A stretch of 64,000 nucleotides of DNA. Source: Allodiplogaster sudhausi. Its lineage: Eukaryota; Nematoda; Chromadorea; Rhabditida; Diplogasteridae. Shown piece by piece: positions 34,901-48,339 of this stretch. Both the position numbers and the translations under genes were made by a program. Every line of letters begins with the position of its first letter. Position 1 is the first letter of the stretch. The stretch is taken from positions 1,624,001-1,688,000 of the forward strand of contig CALZFC010000354.1 in assembly GCA_945643635.1 (NCBI GenBank), read 5' to 3'. The notes below the pieces were generated by a model. It did not search any database, was not told the DNA's origin, and saw nothing but the letters and a program-made list of their open reading frames with translations.

Positions 34901-37900
34901 AGATTAGAGTGTATACTTAGAAACGCTTGTCGATTATTTACTGGGTTTGCGCGGAGCGGCGTAGTGGGCGGCGGGGTTGAGATTTTCGAGTGGGGTTTTT
35001 TTAGGATGGAAAATGAATGTTGGGGCTACGTTTTAGTATTGGTTTGGGATTTTTTGGTTTGGGGTTTGGGGTCGGCGCCGGCGGCCAAAGTTGAACCTTT
35101 TTGGCGCGAGCTTGCGCCGGGTTGGCCACTTTGAGCGTTTGCATCTTTTGAACGGAGAGGAACTGGCGAACGAAAAAAATATGAGTCGATAGCCCATCTC
35201 TTAATTATTAAGATTCCTGGTTGGTTTGTTGATAGTGCCTCAGGGGTGGCCAGGGGGTGTGGCCAAAATTTGACCCCCTTTTTTGGCCCTTTTTTACTCT
35301 GTTTTTTCTCACTAACTCAAATTTTCAAAAGGCGCATTTTCTGCTTTCGACATATATGATGTAGTTGTTCAAGGCGCATGTTTTGATATATACATTGTGG
35401 AAAAAAAGACATTGGGTCATATCGATCGGGGGCAAAAACAGGCGGACCCATTTTGTTAGGAGCGAACCTTTGAAAAATCAATACTCGAAGATTTAGGATC
35501 GGAGCGGGACGGGACATTCAGAATATTATTTAGTTTTTGGAGAGCTTTGAAATGAGCCTACTCCCGTTTGGCTGGGATTCCGGGAAAGTACCCTAAGGGG
35601 GCCGTGAAATGTCGAAATTTTGGGAGGGTATTTCCGCGGCTGTTTTTTCTCAGGAGTTGGTGTTATGGCAACATGTTATATATCATTCTGTAGCTCTCGA
35701 GAAGGCGAATAACTTTCTAATACAAAACGTTTTCATATTTTGGCATTTTTGATCTACTTTTGGTCCGAGAATGTTTAGGCCACTTTTTCGACCATAGCTA
35801 TCACTGACACTTTTTGGGGCATATTTTTATTCAGATAGAGCCTAAAATTAGCTATCGAATGATAGGTAGATCATGGGATTTGATACATGCATATTCGAGA
35901 TATGAATTATTTTGTGGCTTTTTGGTACATTTTCATCGCACGCAGATATCCTATACCGACCCAGGTTCGGAGTCGCTCGCGGGCAAACCGTTTTGCGCTC
36001 TTTTGTGTGAACCCTAATTAAACAAAACCAATGCTAGGACATAGCGCGCACTCCAAGGGAGATAATGGGCAAAGATACTGAAACCAGGTCCCCCCATAGC
36101 TCCGCTAGTTAGAGTGTATACTTAGAAACGCTTGTCGATTATTTACTGGGTTTGCGCGGAGCGGCGTAGTGGGCGGCGGGGTTGAGATTTTCGAGTGGGG
36201 TTTTTTTAGGATGGAAAATGAATGTTGGGGCTACGTTTTGGTATTGGTTTGGGATTTTTGGGTTTTGGTTTTGGGGTCGGCGCCGGCGGCCAAAGTTGCA
36301 ACTTTTTGGCGCGCGCTTGCGCTGGGTTGGCAACTTTGAGTTTTTGTATCTTTTGAAAGGAGAGGAATTGGGGAATGAAAAAAATATGAGTCGATAGCCC
36401 ATGTCTTAATTATTAAGATTCCTGGTCGGCTTGTGATTCCTGCCTCAGGGGTGCCCAGGGGGCGTGGCCAAATTTTTACCCCCTTTTTTGGCCCTTTTTT
36501 ACTATGTTTTTTCTCACTTTCTCAAAATCCCGCTTGTGAATTTTTGAGTTTAAGACTTATATCATGTAGTTTTGGACGGCGCATCGACTGATCTATTGCC
36601 CATCTCCTGAAGTTGTCTAGATCGATAGATACAGGGCAAAAACAGGCGGACCCATTTTGTTAGGAGCGAACCTTTGAAAAATCAATACTCGAAGGTTTGG
36701 GATCGGAGCGGAATGGGACCTTCAGATTATTGTTCAGTTTTACGAGAGCTTTGAAATGAGCCTACTCCCGTTTGGCTGGCGTTCCGGGAAAGTACCCTGA
36801 GGGGGCCGTGAAATCTCGAAATTTTGGGTGGCCATTTCCGCGGCTGTTTTTTTCTCGGGGATTGGTTTTATGGCTACATGTTATATATCATTCTGTAGCT
36901 CTCGAGAAGGCGAACAAATGTCTCATACAAAAGGTTTTCATTTATTGACGTTTTTGATCTACTTTTGGTCCGAGAATGTTTAGGCCACTTTTTCGACCAT
37001 AGCTATCACTGAGACGTTTTGGGGCATATTTTTATTCAGATAGAGCCTAAAATTAGCTATCGAATGGTAGGTAGATCATTGGATTTGATCCAGGCATATT
37101 CGAGATATGAATTATTTTGTAGCTTTTTGGTACATTTTGATCGCACGCAGATATTTTACTGACCCAGGTTCGGAATCGCGCGCGGGCAAACCCTTTTGCG
37201 CGCTTTTATATGACACCCAATGCAAATATCTCTATGCTAGAACATAGAGATATCTCCAAGAGAGATAATGGGCAAAGATACTGAAAGCAGGTCCCCCCAT
37301 AGCTCCGCTAGTTAGAGTGTATACTTAGAAACGCTTGTCGATTATTTACTGGGTTTGCGCGGAGCGGCGTAGTGGGCGGCGGGGTTGAGATTTTCGAGTG
37401 GGGTTTTTTTAGGATGGAAAATGAATGTTGGGGCTACGTTTTGGTATTGGTTTGGGATTTTTGGGTTTTGGTTTTGGGGTCGGCGCCGGCGGCCAAAGTT
37501 GCAACTTTTTGGCGCGCGCTTGCGCTGGGTTGGCAACTTTGAGCTTTTGTATCTTTTGAAAGGAGAGGAATTGGGGAATGAAAAAAATATGAGTCGATAG
37601 CCCATGTCTTAATTATTAAGATTCCTGGTCGGCTTGTGATTCCTGCCTCAGGGGTGCCCAGGGGGCGTGGCCAAATTTTTACCCCCTTTTTTGGCCCTTT
37701 TTTACTATGTTTTTTCTCACTTTCTCAAAATCCCGCTTGTGAATTTTTGAGTTTAAGACTTATATCATGTAGTTTTGGACGGCGCATCGACTGATCTATT
37801 GCCCATCTCCTGAAGTTGTCTAGATCGATAGATACAGGGCAAAAACAGGCGGACCCATTTTGTTAGGAGCGAACCTTTGAAAAATCAATACTCGAAGGTT

Positions 37901-40900
37901 TGGGATCGGAGCGGAATGGGACCTTCAGATTATTGTTCAGTTTTACGAGAGCTTTGAAATGAGCCTACTCCCGTTTGGCTGGCGTTCCGGGAAAGTACCC
38001 TGAGGGGGCCGTGAAATCTCGAAATTTTGGGTGGCCATTTCCGCGGCTGTTTTTTTCTCGGGGATTGGTTTTATGGCTACATATTATATAGCATTCTGTA
38101 GCTCTCGAGAAGGCGAACAAATGTCTCATACAAAAGGTTTTCATTTATTGACGTTTTTGATCTACTTTTGGTCCGAGAATGTTTAGGCCACTTTTTCGAC
38201 CATAGCTATCACTGAGACGTTTTGGGGCATATTTTTATTCAGATAGAGCCTAAAATTAGCTATCGAATGGTAGGTAGATCATTGGATTTGATCCAGGCAT
38301 ATTCGAGATATGAATTATTTTGTAGCTTTTTGGTACATTTTGATCGCACGCAGATATTTTACTGACCCAGGTTCGGAATCGCGCGCGGGCAAACCCTTTT
38401 GCGCGCTTTTATATGACACCCAATGCAAATATCTCTATGCTAGAACATAGAGATATCTCCAAGAGAGATAATGGGCGGCGATACTGAAACCAGGTCCCCC
38501 CATAGCTCCGCTAGTTAGAGTGTATACTTAGAAACGCTTGTCCATTATTGACTGGGTTTGCGCGGAGCGGCGTGGTGGGCGGGGGAGTTGAGATTTTCGA
38601 GTGGGGTTTTTCTAGGATGGAAAATGAATATTGGGGCTACGTTTTGGTATTGGTTTGGGATTTTTGGGTTTTGGTTTTGGGGTCGGCGCCGGCGGCCAAA
38701 GTTGCAACTTTTCGGCGCGCGCTTGCGCTGGGTTGGCCATTTTGAGCGTTTGTATCTTTTGAACGGAGAGGAATTGGGAAATGAAAAAAATATGAGTCGA
38801 TAGCCCATCTCTTAATTATTAAGATTTCTGGTTGGTTTGTTGATAGTGCCTCAGGGGTGGCCAGGGGGTATAGCCAAAATTTGACCCCCTTTTTTGGCCC
38901 TTTTTTACTCTGTTTTTTCTCACTAACTCAAATTTTCAAAAGGCGCATTTTCTGCTTTCGACATATATGATGTAGTTTTTCAAGGCGCATGTTTTGATAT
39001 ATACATTGTGGAAAAAAAGACATTGGGTCATATCGATCGGGGGCAAAAACAGGCGGACCCATTTTGTTAGGAGCGAACCTTTGAAAAATCAATACTCGAA
39101 GATTTAGGATCGGAGCGGGACGGGACATTCAGAATATTATTTAGTTTTTTGAGAGCTTTGAAATGAGCCTACTCCTGTATGGCTGGGATTCCGGGAAAGT
39201 ACCCTAAGGGGGCCGTGAAATGTCAAATTTTTGGGAGGTCGTTTCCGCGGCTGTTTCTTCTCGGGGATTTGACTTATGGCAACGTATTATATGTCATTCT
39301 GTAGCTTTTGAGAAGGCGAACAAATCTCTCATACAAGCCATGTTCATATATTTACGTTTTTGATCTACTTTTGGTCCGAGAATGTTTAGGCCACATTTTC
39401 GACCATAGCTATCACTGACACTTTTTGGGGCATATTTTTATTCAGATAGAGCCTAAAATTAGCTATCGAATGATAGGTAGATCATGGGATTTGATACATG
39501 CATATTCGAGATATGAATTATTTTGTGGCTTTTTGGTACATTTTCATCGCACGCAGATATCCTATACCGACCCAGGTTCGGAGTCGCTCGCGGGCAAACC
39601 GTTTTGCGCTCTTTTGTGTGAACCCTAATTAAACAAAACCAATGCTAGGACATAGCGAAGACTCCAAGGGAGATAATGAGCAAAGATACTGAAACCAGGT
39701 CCCCCCATAGCTCCGCTAGTTAGAGTGTATACTTAGAAACGCTTGTCGATTATTTACTGGGTTTGCGCGGAGCGGCGTAGTGGGCGGCGGGGTTGAGATT
39801 TTCGAGTGGGGTTTTTTTAGGATGGAAAATGAATGTTGGGGCTACGTTTTAGTATTGGTTTGGGATTTTTTGGTTTGGGGTTTGGGGTCGGCGCCGGCGG
39901 CCAAAGTTGAACCTTTTTGGCGCGAGCTTGCGCCGGGTTGGCCACTTTGAGCGTTTGCATCTTTTGAACGGAGAGGAACTGGCGAACGAAAAAAATATGA
40001 GTCGATAGCCCATCTCTTAATTATTAAGATTCCTGGTTGGTTTGTTGATAGTGCCTCAGGGGTGGCCAGGGGGTGTGGCCAAAATTTGACCCCCTTTTTT
40101 GGCCCTTTTTTACTCTGTTTTTTCTCACTAACTCAAATTTTCAAAAGGCGCATTTTCTGCTTTCGACATATATGATGTAGTTGTTCAAGGCGCATGTTTT
40201 GATATATACATTGTGGAAAAAAAGACATTGGGTCATATCGATCGGGGGCAAAAACAGGCGGACCCATTTTGTTAGGAGCGAACCTTTGAAAAATCAATAC
40301 TCGAAGATTTAGGATCGGAGCGGGACGGGACATTCAGAATATTATTTAGTTTTTGGAGAGCTTTGAAATGAGCCTACTCCCGTTTGGCTGGGATTCCGGG
40401 AAAGTACCCTAAGGGGGCCGTGAAATGTCGAAATTTTGGGAGGGTATTTCCGCGGCTGTTTTTTCTCAGGAGTTGGTGTTATGGCAACATGTTATATATC
40501 ATTCTGTAGCTCTCGAGAAGGCGAATAACTTTCTAATACAAAACGTTTTCATATTTTGGCATTTTTGATCTACTTTTGGTCCGAGAATGTTTAGGCCACT
40601 TTTTCGACCATAGCTATCACTGACACTTTTTGGGGCATATTTTTATTCAGATAGAGCCTAAAATTAGCTATCGAATGATAGGTAGATCATGGGATTTGAT
40701 ACATGCATATTCGAGATATGAATTATTTTGTGGCTTTTTGGTACATTTTCATCGCACGCAGATATCCTATACCGACCCAGGTTCGGAGTCGCTCGCGGGC
40801 AAACCGTTTTGCGCTCTTTTGTGTGAACCCTAATTAAACAAAACCAATGCTAGGACATAGCGCGCACTCCAAGGGAGATAATGGGCAAAGATACTGAAAC

Positions 40901-43900
40901 CAGGTCCCCCCATAGCTCCGCTAGTTTAGAGTGTATACTTAGAAACGCTTGTCGATTATTTACTGGGTTTGCGCGGAGCGGCGTGGTGGGCGGTGGGGTT
41001 GAGATTTTGGGGTGCGGTTTTTTTAGGATGGTAAATGAATATTGGGGCTACGTTTTAGTATTGGTTTGGGATTTTTTGGTTTGGGGTTTGGGGTCGGCGC
41101 CGGCGGCCAAAGTTGAACCTTTTTGGCGCGAGCTTGCGCCGGGTTGGCCACTTTGAGCGTTTGCATCTTTTGAACGGAGAGGAACTGGCGAACGAAAAAA
41201 ATATGAGACGATAGCCCATCTCTTAATTATTAAGATTCCTGGTTGGTTTGTTGATAGTGCCTCAGGGGTGGATAGGGGGTGTGGCCAAAATTTGACCCCC
41301 TTTTTTGGCCCTTTTTTACTCTGTTTTTTCTCACTAACTCAAATTTTCAAAAGGCGCATTTTCTGCTTTCGACATATATGATGTAGTTGTTCAAGGCGCA
41401 TGTTTTGATATATACATTGTCGAAAAAAAGACATTGGGTCATATCGATCGGGGGCAAAAACAGGCGGACCCATTTTGTTAGGAGCGAACCTTTGAAAAAT
41501 CAATACTCGAAGATTTAGGATCGGAGCGGGACGGGACATTCAGAATATTATTTAGGTTTTGGAGAGCTTTGAAATGAGCCTACTCCCGTTTGGCTGGGAT
41601 TCCGGGAAAGTACCCTAAGGGGGCCGTGAAATGTCGAAATTTTGGGAGGGTATTTCCGCGGCTGTTTTTTCTCAGGAGTTGGTGTTATGGCAACATGTTA
41701 TATATCATTCTGTAGCTCTCGAGAAGGCGAATAACTTTCTCATACAAAACGTTTTCATATTTTGGCATTTTTGATCTACTTTTGGTCCGAGAATGTTTAG
41801 GCCACTTTTTCGACCATAGCTATCACTGACACTTTTTGGGGCATATTTTTATTCAGATAGAGCCTAAAATTAGCTATCGAATGATAGGTAGATCATGGGA
41901 TTTGATACATGCATATTCGAGATATGAATTATTTTGTGGCTTTTTGGTACATTTTCATCGCACGCAGATATCCTATACCGACCCAGGTTCGGAGTCGCTC
42001 GCGGGCAAACCGTTTTGCGCTCTTTTGTGTGAACCCTAATTAAACAAAACCAATGCTAGGACATAGCGAAGACTCCAAGGGAGATAATGGGCAAAGATAC
42101 TGAAACCAGGTCCCCCCATAGCTCCGCTAGTTAGAGAGTATACTTAGAAATGCTTGTCGATTATTTACTGGGTTTGCGCGGAGCGGCGTAGCGGGCGGTG
42201 GGAGTGAGATTTTCGAGTGCGGTTTTTTTAGGATGGAAAATGAATATTTGGGCTACGATAGGGTATTGGTTTGGGATTTTTGGGATTTGGTTTTGTGGTC
42301 GGCGCCGGCGGCCAAAGTTGCACCTTTTCGGCGCGCGCTTGCGCTGGGTTGGCCACTTTGAGCTATTGGATCTTTTGAACGGAGAGGAATTAGGGAATGA
42401 AAAAAATATGAGTCGATTGCCCATGTCTTAATTATTAAGATTCCTGGTTGGTTTGTTGATAGTGCCTCAGGGATTGCCAGGGGGAGTTTCCAAATTTTGA
42501 CCCCCTTTTTTGGCCCTTTTTTACTCTGTTTTTTCTCACTAACTCAAATTTTCAAAAGGCGCATTTTTTGCTTTCGACATATATGATGTAGTTTTTCACG
42601 GCGCATGTTTTGATATATACATTGTGAAAAAAAAGACATTGGGTCATATCGATCGAGGGCAAAAACCGGAGGACCAATTTTGTTAGGAGCGAACCTTTGA
42701 AAAATCAATACTCGGAGATTTGGGACCGGAGCGGGAAGGGACATTTAGAATATTGTACAGTTTTAGGAGTGCTTTGAAATGAGCCTACTCGTGTTTGGCT
42801 GGGATTCCGGAAAAGTACCCTGAGGGGGCCGTGAAATGTCGAATTTTTGGGAGGCCAATTCCGCGGCTGCTTCTTCTCGGGGATTGGCCTTATGGCAACA
42901 TCTTATATATGATTCTGTAGCTCTCGATATGGCGAACAATTGTCTCATACAAACCGTTTTGATATTAGGATTTTTTTGATCTACTCTTGGGGTCAGAAGG
43001 TTCAGGCCACTTTTTCGACCTTAGCTATCACTGACACTTTTTGGGGCATATTTTTATTAAGATAGAGCAAAAAATTAGCTATCGCATGATAGGTTGATCG
43101 TCAGGATTCGTTCAGGCATATTCGAGATATGAATTATTATGTGGCTTTTTGGTGCATTTTTATCGCACGCAGATTTTCTTAAAGACCCAGGTTCGGAGTC
43201 GCGCGCGGGCAAACCCTTTTGCACGTTTTATTATTACCCCTAATGCAAAGTTCTAAATGCTAGGACATAGCGCGCACTCCAAGGGAGATAATGCGCGGAA
43301 GATACTGAAACCAGGTCCCCCCATAGCTCCGCTAGTTAGAGAGTATACTTAGAAACGCTTGTCGATTATTTACTGGGTTTGCGCGGAGCGGCGTAGCGGG
43401 CGGTGGGAGTGAGATTTTCGAGTGCGGTTTTTTTAGGATGGAAAATGAATATTTGGGCTACGATAGGGTATTGGTTTGGGATTTTTGGGATTTGGTTTTG
43501 TGGTCGGCGCCGGCGGCCAATGTTGCACCTTTTCGGCGCGCGCTTGCGCTGGGTTGGCCACTTTGAGCTATTGGATCTTTTGAACGGAGAGGAATTAGGG
43601 AATGAAAAAAATATGAGTCGATTGCCCATGTCTTAGTTATTAAGATTCCTGGTTGGTTTGTTGATAGTGCCTCAGGGATTGCCAGGGGGAGTTTCCAAAT
43701 TTTGACCCCCTTTTTTGGCCCTTTTTTACTCTGTTTTTTCTCACTAACTCAAATTTTCAAAAGGCGCATTTTTTGCTTTCGACATATATGATGTAGTTTT
43801 TCACGGCGCATGTTTTGATATATACATTGTCGAAAAAAAGACATTGGGTCATATCGATCGGGGGCAAAAACAGGCGGACCCATTTTGTTAGGAGCGAACC

Positions 43901-46900
43901 TTTGAAAAATCAATACTCGAAGATTTAGGATCGGAGCGGGACGGGACATTCAGAATATTATTTAGGTTTTGGAGAGCTTTGAAATGAGCCTACTCCCGTT
44001 TGGCTGGGATTCCGGGAAAGTACCCTAAGGGGGCCGTGAAATGTCGAAATTTTGGGAGGGTATTTCCGCGGCTGTTTTTTCTCAGGAGTTGGTGTTATGG
44101 CAACATGTTATATATCATTCTGTAGCTCTCGAGAAGGCGAATAACTTTCTCATACAAAACGTTTTCATATTTTGGCATTTTTGATCTACTTTTGGTCCGA
44201 GAATGTTTAGGCCACTTTTTCGACCATAGCTATCACTGACACTTTTTGGGGCATATTTTTATTCAGATAGAGCCTAAAATTAGCTATCGAATGATAGGTA
44301 GATCATGGGATTTGATACATGCATATTCGAGATATGAATTATTTTGTGGCTTTTTGGTACATTTTCATCGCACGCAGATATCCTATACCGACCCAGGTTC
44401 GGAGTCGCTCGCGGGCAAACCGTTTTGCGCTCTTTTGTGTGAACCCTAATTAAACAAAACCAATGCTAGGACATAGCGAAGACTCCAAGGGAGATAATGG
44501 GCAAAGATACTGAAACCAGGTCCCCCCATAGCTCCGCTAGTTAGAGTGTATACTTAGAAACGCTTGTCCATTATTGACTGGGTTTGCGCGGAGCGGCGTG
44601 GTGGGCGGGGGAGTTGAGATTTTCGAGTGGGGTTTTTCTAGGATGGAAAATGAATATTGGGGCTACGTTTTGGTATTGGTTTGGGATTTTTGGGTTTTGG
44701 TTTTGGGGTCGGCGCCGGCGGCCAAAGTTGCAACTTTTCGGCGCGCGCTTGCGCTGGGTTGGCCATTTTGAGCGTTTGTATCTTTTGAACGGAGAGGAAT
44801 TGGGAAATGAAAAAAATATGAGTCGATAGCCCATCTCTTAATTATTAAGATTTCTGGTTGGTTTGTTGATAGTGCCTCAGGGGTGGCCAGGGGGTATAGC
44901 CAAAATTTGACCCCCTTTTTTGGCCCTTTTTTACTCTGTTTTTTCTCACTAACTCAAATTTTCAAAAGGCGCATTTTCTGCTTTCGACATATATGATGTA
45001 GTTTTTCAAGGCGCATGTTTTGATATATACATTGTGGAAAAAAAGACATTGGGTCATATCGATCGGGGGCAAAAACAGGCGGACCCATTTTGTTAGGAGC
45101 GAACCTTTGAAAAATCAATACTCGAAGATTTAGGATCGGAGCGGGACGGGACATTCAGAATATTATTTAGTTTTTTGAGAGCTTTGAAATGAGCCTACTC
45201 CTGTATGGCTGGGATTCCGGGAAAGTACCCTAAGGGGGCCGTGAAATGTCAAATTTTTGGGAGGTCGTTTCCGCGGCTGTTTCTTCTCGGGGATTTGACT
45301 TATGGCAACGTATTATATGTCATTCTGTAGCTTTTGAGAAGGCGAACAAATCTCTCATACAAGCCATGTTCATATATTTACGTTTTTGATCTACTTTTGG
45401 TCCGAGAATGTTTAGGCCACATTTTCGACCATAGCTATCACTGACACTTTTTGGGGCATATTTTTATTCAGATAGAGCCTAAAATTAGCTATCGAATGAT
45501 AGGTAGATCATGGGATTTGATACATGCATATTCGAGATATGAATTATTTTGTGGCTTTTTGGTACATTTTCATCGCACGCAGATATCCTATACCGACCCA
45601 GGTTCGGAGTCGCTCGCGGGCAAACCGTTTTGCGCTCTTTTGTGTGAACCCTAATTAAACAAAACCAATGCTAGGACATAGCGAAGACTCCAAGGGAGAT
45701 AATGAGCAAAGATACTGAAACCAGGTCCCCCCATAGCTCCGCTAGTTAGAGTGTATACTTAGCATTGCTTGATGATTATAGGCCGGGGTTGCGCGGAGCG
45801 GCGTGGTGGGCGGTAGAGTTGAGATTTTCGAGTGGGGTTTTTTTAGGATGGAAAATGAATATTGGGGCTACTTTTTGGTATTGGTTTGGGATTTTTGGGT
45901 TTTCGTTTTCCGGTCGGTGCCGGCGGCCAAAGTTGCAACATTTCGGCGCGAGGTTGCGCTGGGATGGCCACTTTGAGCGATTGCATCTTTTGAACGGAGA
46001 GGAATTGGGGAATGAAAAAAATATGAGTCGATAGTCCATGTCTTAATTATTAAGATTCCTGGTTGGTTTAGTGTTAGTGCCTCAGGGGTGGCCAGGGGGC
46101 GTTGCCAAATTTTGACCCCCTTTTTTGGCCCTTTTTTTGCTCTGTATTTGCTCACTATCTCAAAATCTGTACCTGCGCATTTCTTGCTTTCGACATATAT
46201 CATGTAGTTTTTGACGGCGCATCGACTGATCTATAGCTGATCTACTGAAAGTACCTAGATCGATAGATACGAGGCAAAAACAGGCGAACCCATTTTGTTA
46301 GGAGCGAACATTTGAAAAATTAGTACTCGGAGATTTGGGACCGGAGCGGGATGGGACATTTAGAATATTGTACAGTGTTACGAGTGCTTTGAAATGAGCC
46401 TACTCGCGTTTGGCTGGGATTCCAGGAAAGTACCCTGAGGGGGCCGTGAAATGTCGAATTTTTGGGAGGCCCTTTCCGCGCCTGTTTTTTCTCGGATGTT
46501 GGTGTTATGGCAACGTGTTATATATCATTCTGTAGCTCTCGAGAAGGCGAACAAATGTCTCATACAAAAGTTTTCCATAGAACGACGTTTTTGATCTACT
46601 TTTGGTCCGAGAATGTTCAGGCCACTTTTTCGATCTTAGCTATCACTGACACTTTTTGGGGCATATTTTTATTCGAATAGAGCCTAAAATTAGCTATCGA
46701 ATGATAGGTTGTTTGTCAGTATTCGTTCAGGCAGTTTCGAGATATAAATTATTTTGTGGCTTTTTAGTACATTTTCATCGCACGCAGATTTTGTTAACGA
46801 CCCAGGTTCGGAGTCGCGCGCGGTCAAACCCTTTTGCGCGCTTTTATATGAGCTAAAACTAAACAAATTCAATGCTAGGACATAGCTCACACTCCAAGGG

Positions 46901-48152
46901 AGATAATGGGCAAAGATACTGAAACCAGGTCCCCCCATAGCTCCGCTAGTTAGAGTGTATACTTAGAAACGCTTGTGGTTTATTGGCCGGGTTTGCGCGG
47001 AGCAGGGTTGTGGGCGGGGGAGTTGAGATTTTCGAGTGGGGTTTTTTTAGGATGGTAAATGAATGTTGGGGCTACGGCTTGGTGTTGGTTTGGGATTTTT
47101 GGGTTTTGGGTATTGGGGTGGCGCCAGCGGGCAAAGTTGCAACTTTTCGGCGCGCGCTTGCGCTGGGTTGGCCACTTTGAGCGTTTGTATCTTTTGAACG
47201 GAGAGGAATTGTTGAATGAAAAAAATATGTGTCGATAGCCCATGTCTTAGTTATTAAGATTCCTGATTGGTTTGGTCATAGTGCCTCAGGCGTGGCCAGG
47301 GGGCGTGACCAAAATTTGACACCCTTTTTTGGCCCTTTTTTACTCTGTATTTGCTCACTAACTCAAATTTTCAAAAGGCGCATTTTCTGCTTTCGACATA
47401 TATGATGCAGTTTTTCAAGGCGCATGAAATGATATATACATTGTGGAAAAAAAGACATTGGGTCATATCGATCGGGGGCAAAAACAGGCGGACCCATTTT
47501 GTTAGGAGTGAACCTTTGAAAAATCAATACTTGAAGATTTAGGATCTGAGCGGGACGGGACATTCAGAATATTATTTAGGTTTTGGAGAGCTTTGAAATG
47601 AGCCTACTCCCGTTTGGCTGGGATTCCGGGAAAGTACCCTAAGGGGGCCGTGAAATGTCGAAATTTTGGGAGGGTATTTCCGCGGCTGTTTTATCTCGGG
47701 GATTCGTGGTATGGCAAAATGTTATATATGATTCTGTAGCTTTTGAGAAGGCGAACAAATGTCTCATACAAACTATGTTCATATATTTACCTTTTTGACC
47801 TACTTTTGTGGTCAGAATGTTTAGGCCACTTTTTCGACCTTACCTATCACTGACAGTTTTTGGGGCATATTTTTATTCGAATAGAGCCTAAAATTAGCTA
47901 TCGAATGGTATCTCGAACGTCCGAATTCGTTTAGGCATATTCGAGATATGAATTATTTTGTGGCTTTTTGGTACATTTTCATCGCACGCAGATATTGTAC
48001 CGACCCAGGTTCGGAGTCGCGCGCGATCAAACCCTTTTGCGCGCTTTGATATGAGTTAAAACTAAACAAATTCAATGCTAATACATAGCGGACACTCCAA
48101 GGGAGATAATGGGCAAAGATACTGAAACCAGGTCCCCCCATAGCTCCGCTAG
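28923..48152. repeat. Sixteen ~1.2-kb satellite monomers
   Basis: Monomer starts: 28923, 30125, 31286, 32491, 33694, 34899, 36109, 37312, 38515, 39720, 40925, 42131, 43336, 44541, 45746, 46950; the last ends at 48152. Lengths are 1161-1210 bp. Near-identical groups: 31286/42131/43336 (first halves), 32491/36109/37312, 38515/44541, and 34899/39720/40925. The first and last monomers are the most diverged, as expected at array edges. Confidence 0.92.
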
Positions 48153-48339
48153 TCAATTCACTACAAGTCGCACCATTTACGGTGGCAACGATTTTCTTTT
48201 CAAAACCCAAAAAAACTGTTTTTAATTTCTTAAAATGATCAATAAAAAAAATAGTATGTCACAAAATTAAATTATTTTTCTTCTTAACGGCCTTAGTCGA
48301 ATGATCATAAACGGAAAATTGACAAGTGCTTGCTCGCAC
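48153..48339. other. Remaining part of gene B intron 5, right of the array
   Basis: Starts TCAATTCACTACAAGTCG, matching TCAATTCACTATAAGTCG at 12548-12565 in intron 5 of gene A. The counterpart on the left is the exon 6 acceptor region at 22337-22353. Confidence 0.8.

Larger units (their letters stand above)
22354..48152. repeat. 25.8-kb satellite array inside gene B intron 5
   Basis: Head-to-tail array bounded by TTAGAGAG on the left and CCGCTAG on the right, the same words that form every internal junction. It consists of three 2.19-kb composite units followed by sixteen ~1.2-kb monomers. Recurrent blocks include a GCGCGGAG(C/G) segment near the monomer start, GGCGCCGGCGGCC, GGGGGCGTGGCC, TGAAAAATCAATACTCG, TAGCTATCGAATG and CTCCAAGGGAGATAATG. 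No frame exceeds about 110 codons, and the short frames recur on both strands, so the array is non-coding. Confidence 0.95.

Noticed and set aside
22384..47563. Recurring 60-111-codon frames on both strands in the satellite monomers
   Set aside because: They overlap each other on opposite strands, differ between monomers by frame-breaking changes, and have no domain features or codon bias; they are shadows of a conserved non-coding repeat.
22354..48152. CRISPR-like array
   Set aside because: The repeats are 1.2-2.2 kb without short unique spacers, and the DNA is from an animal.
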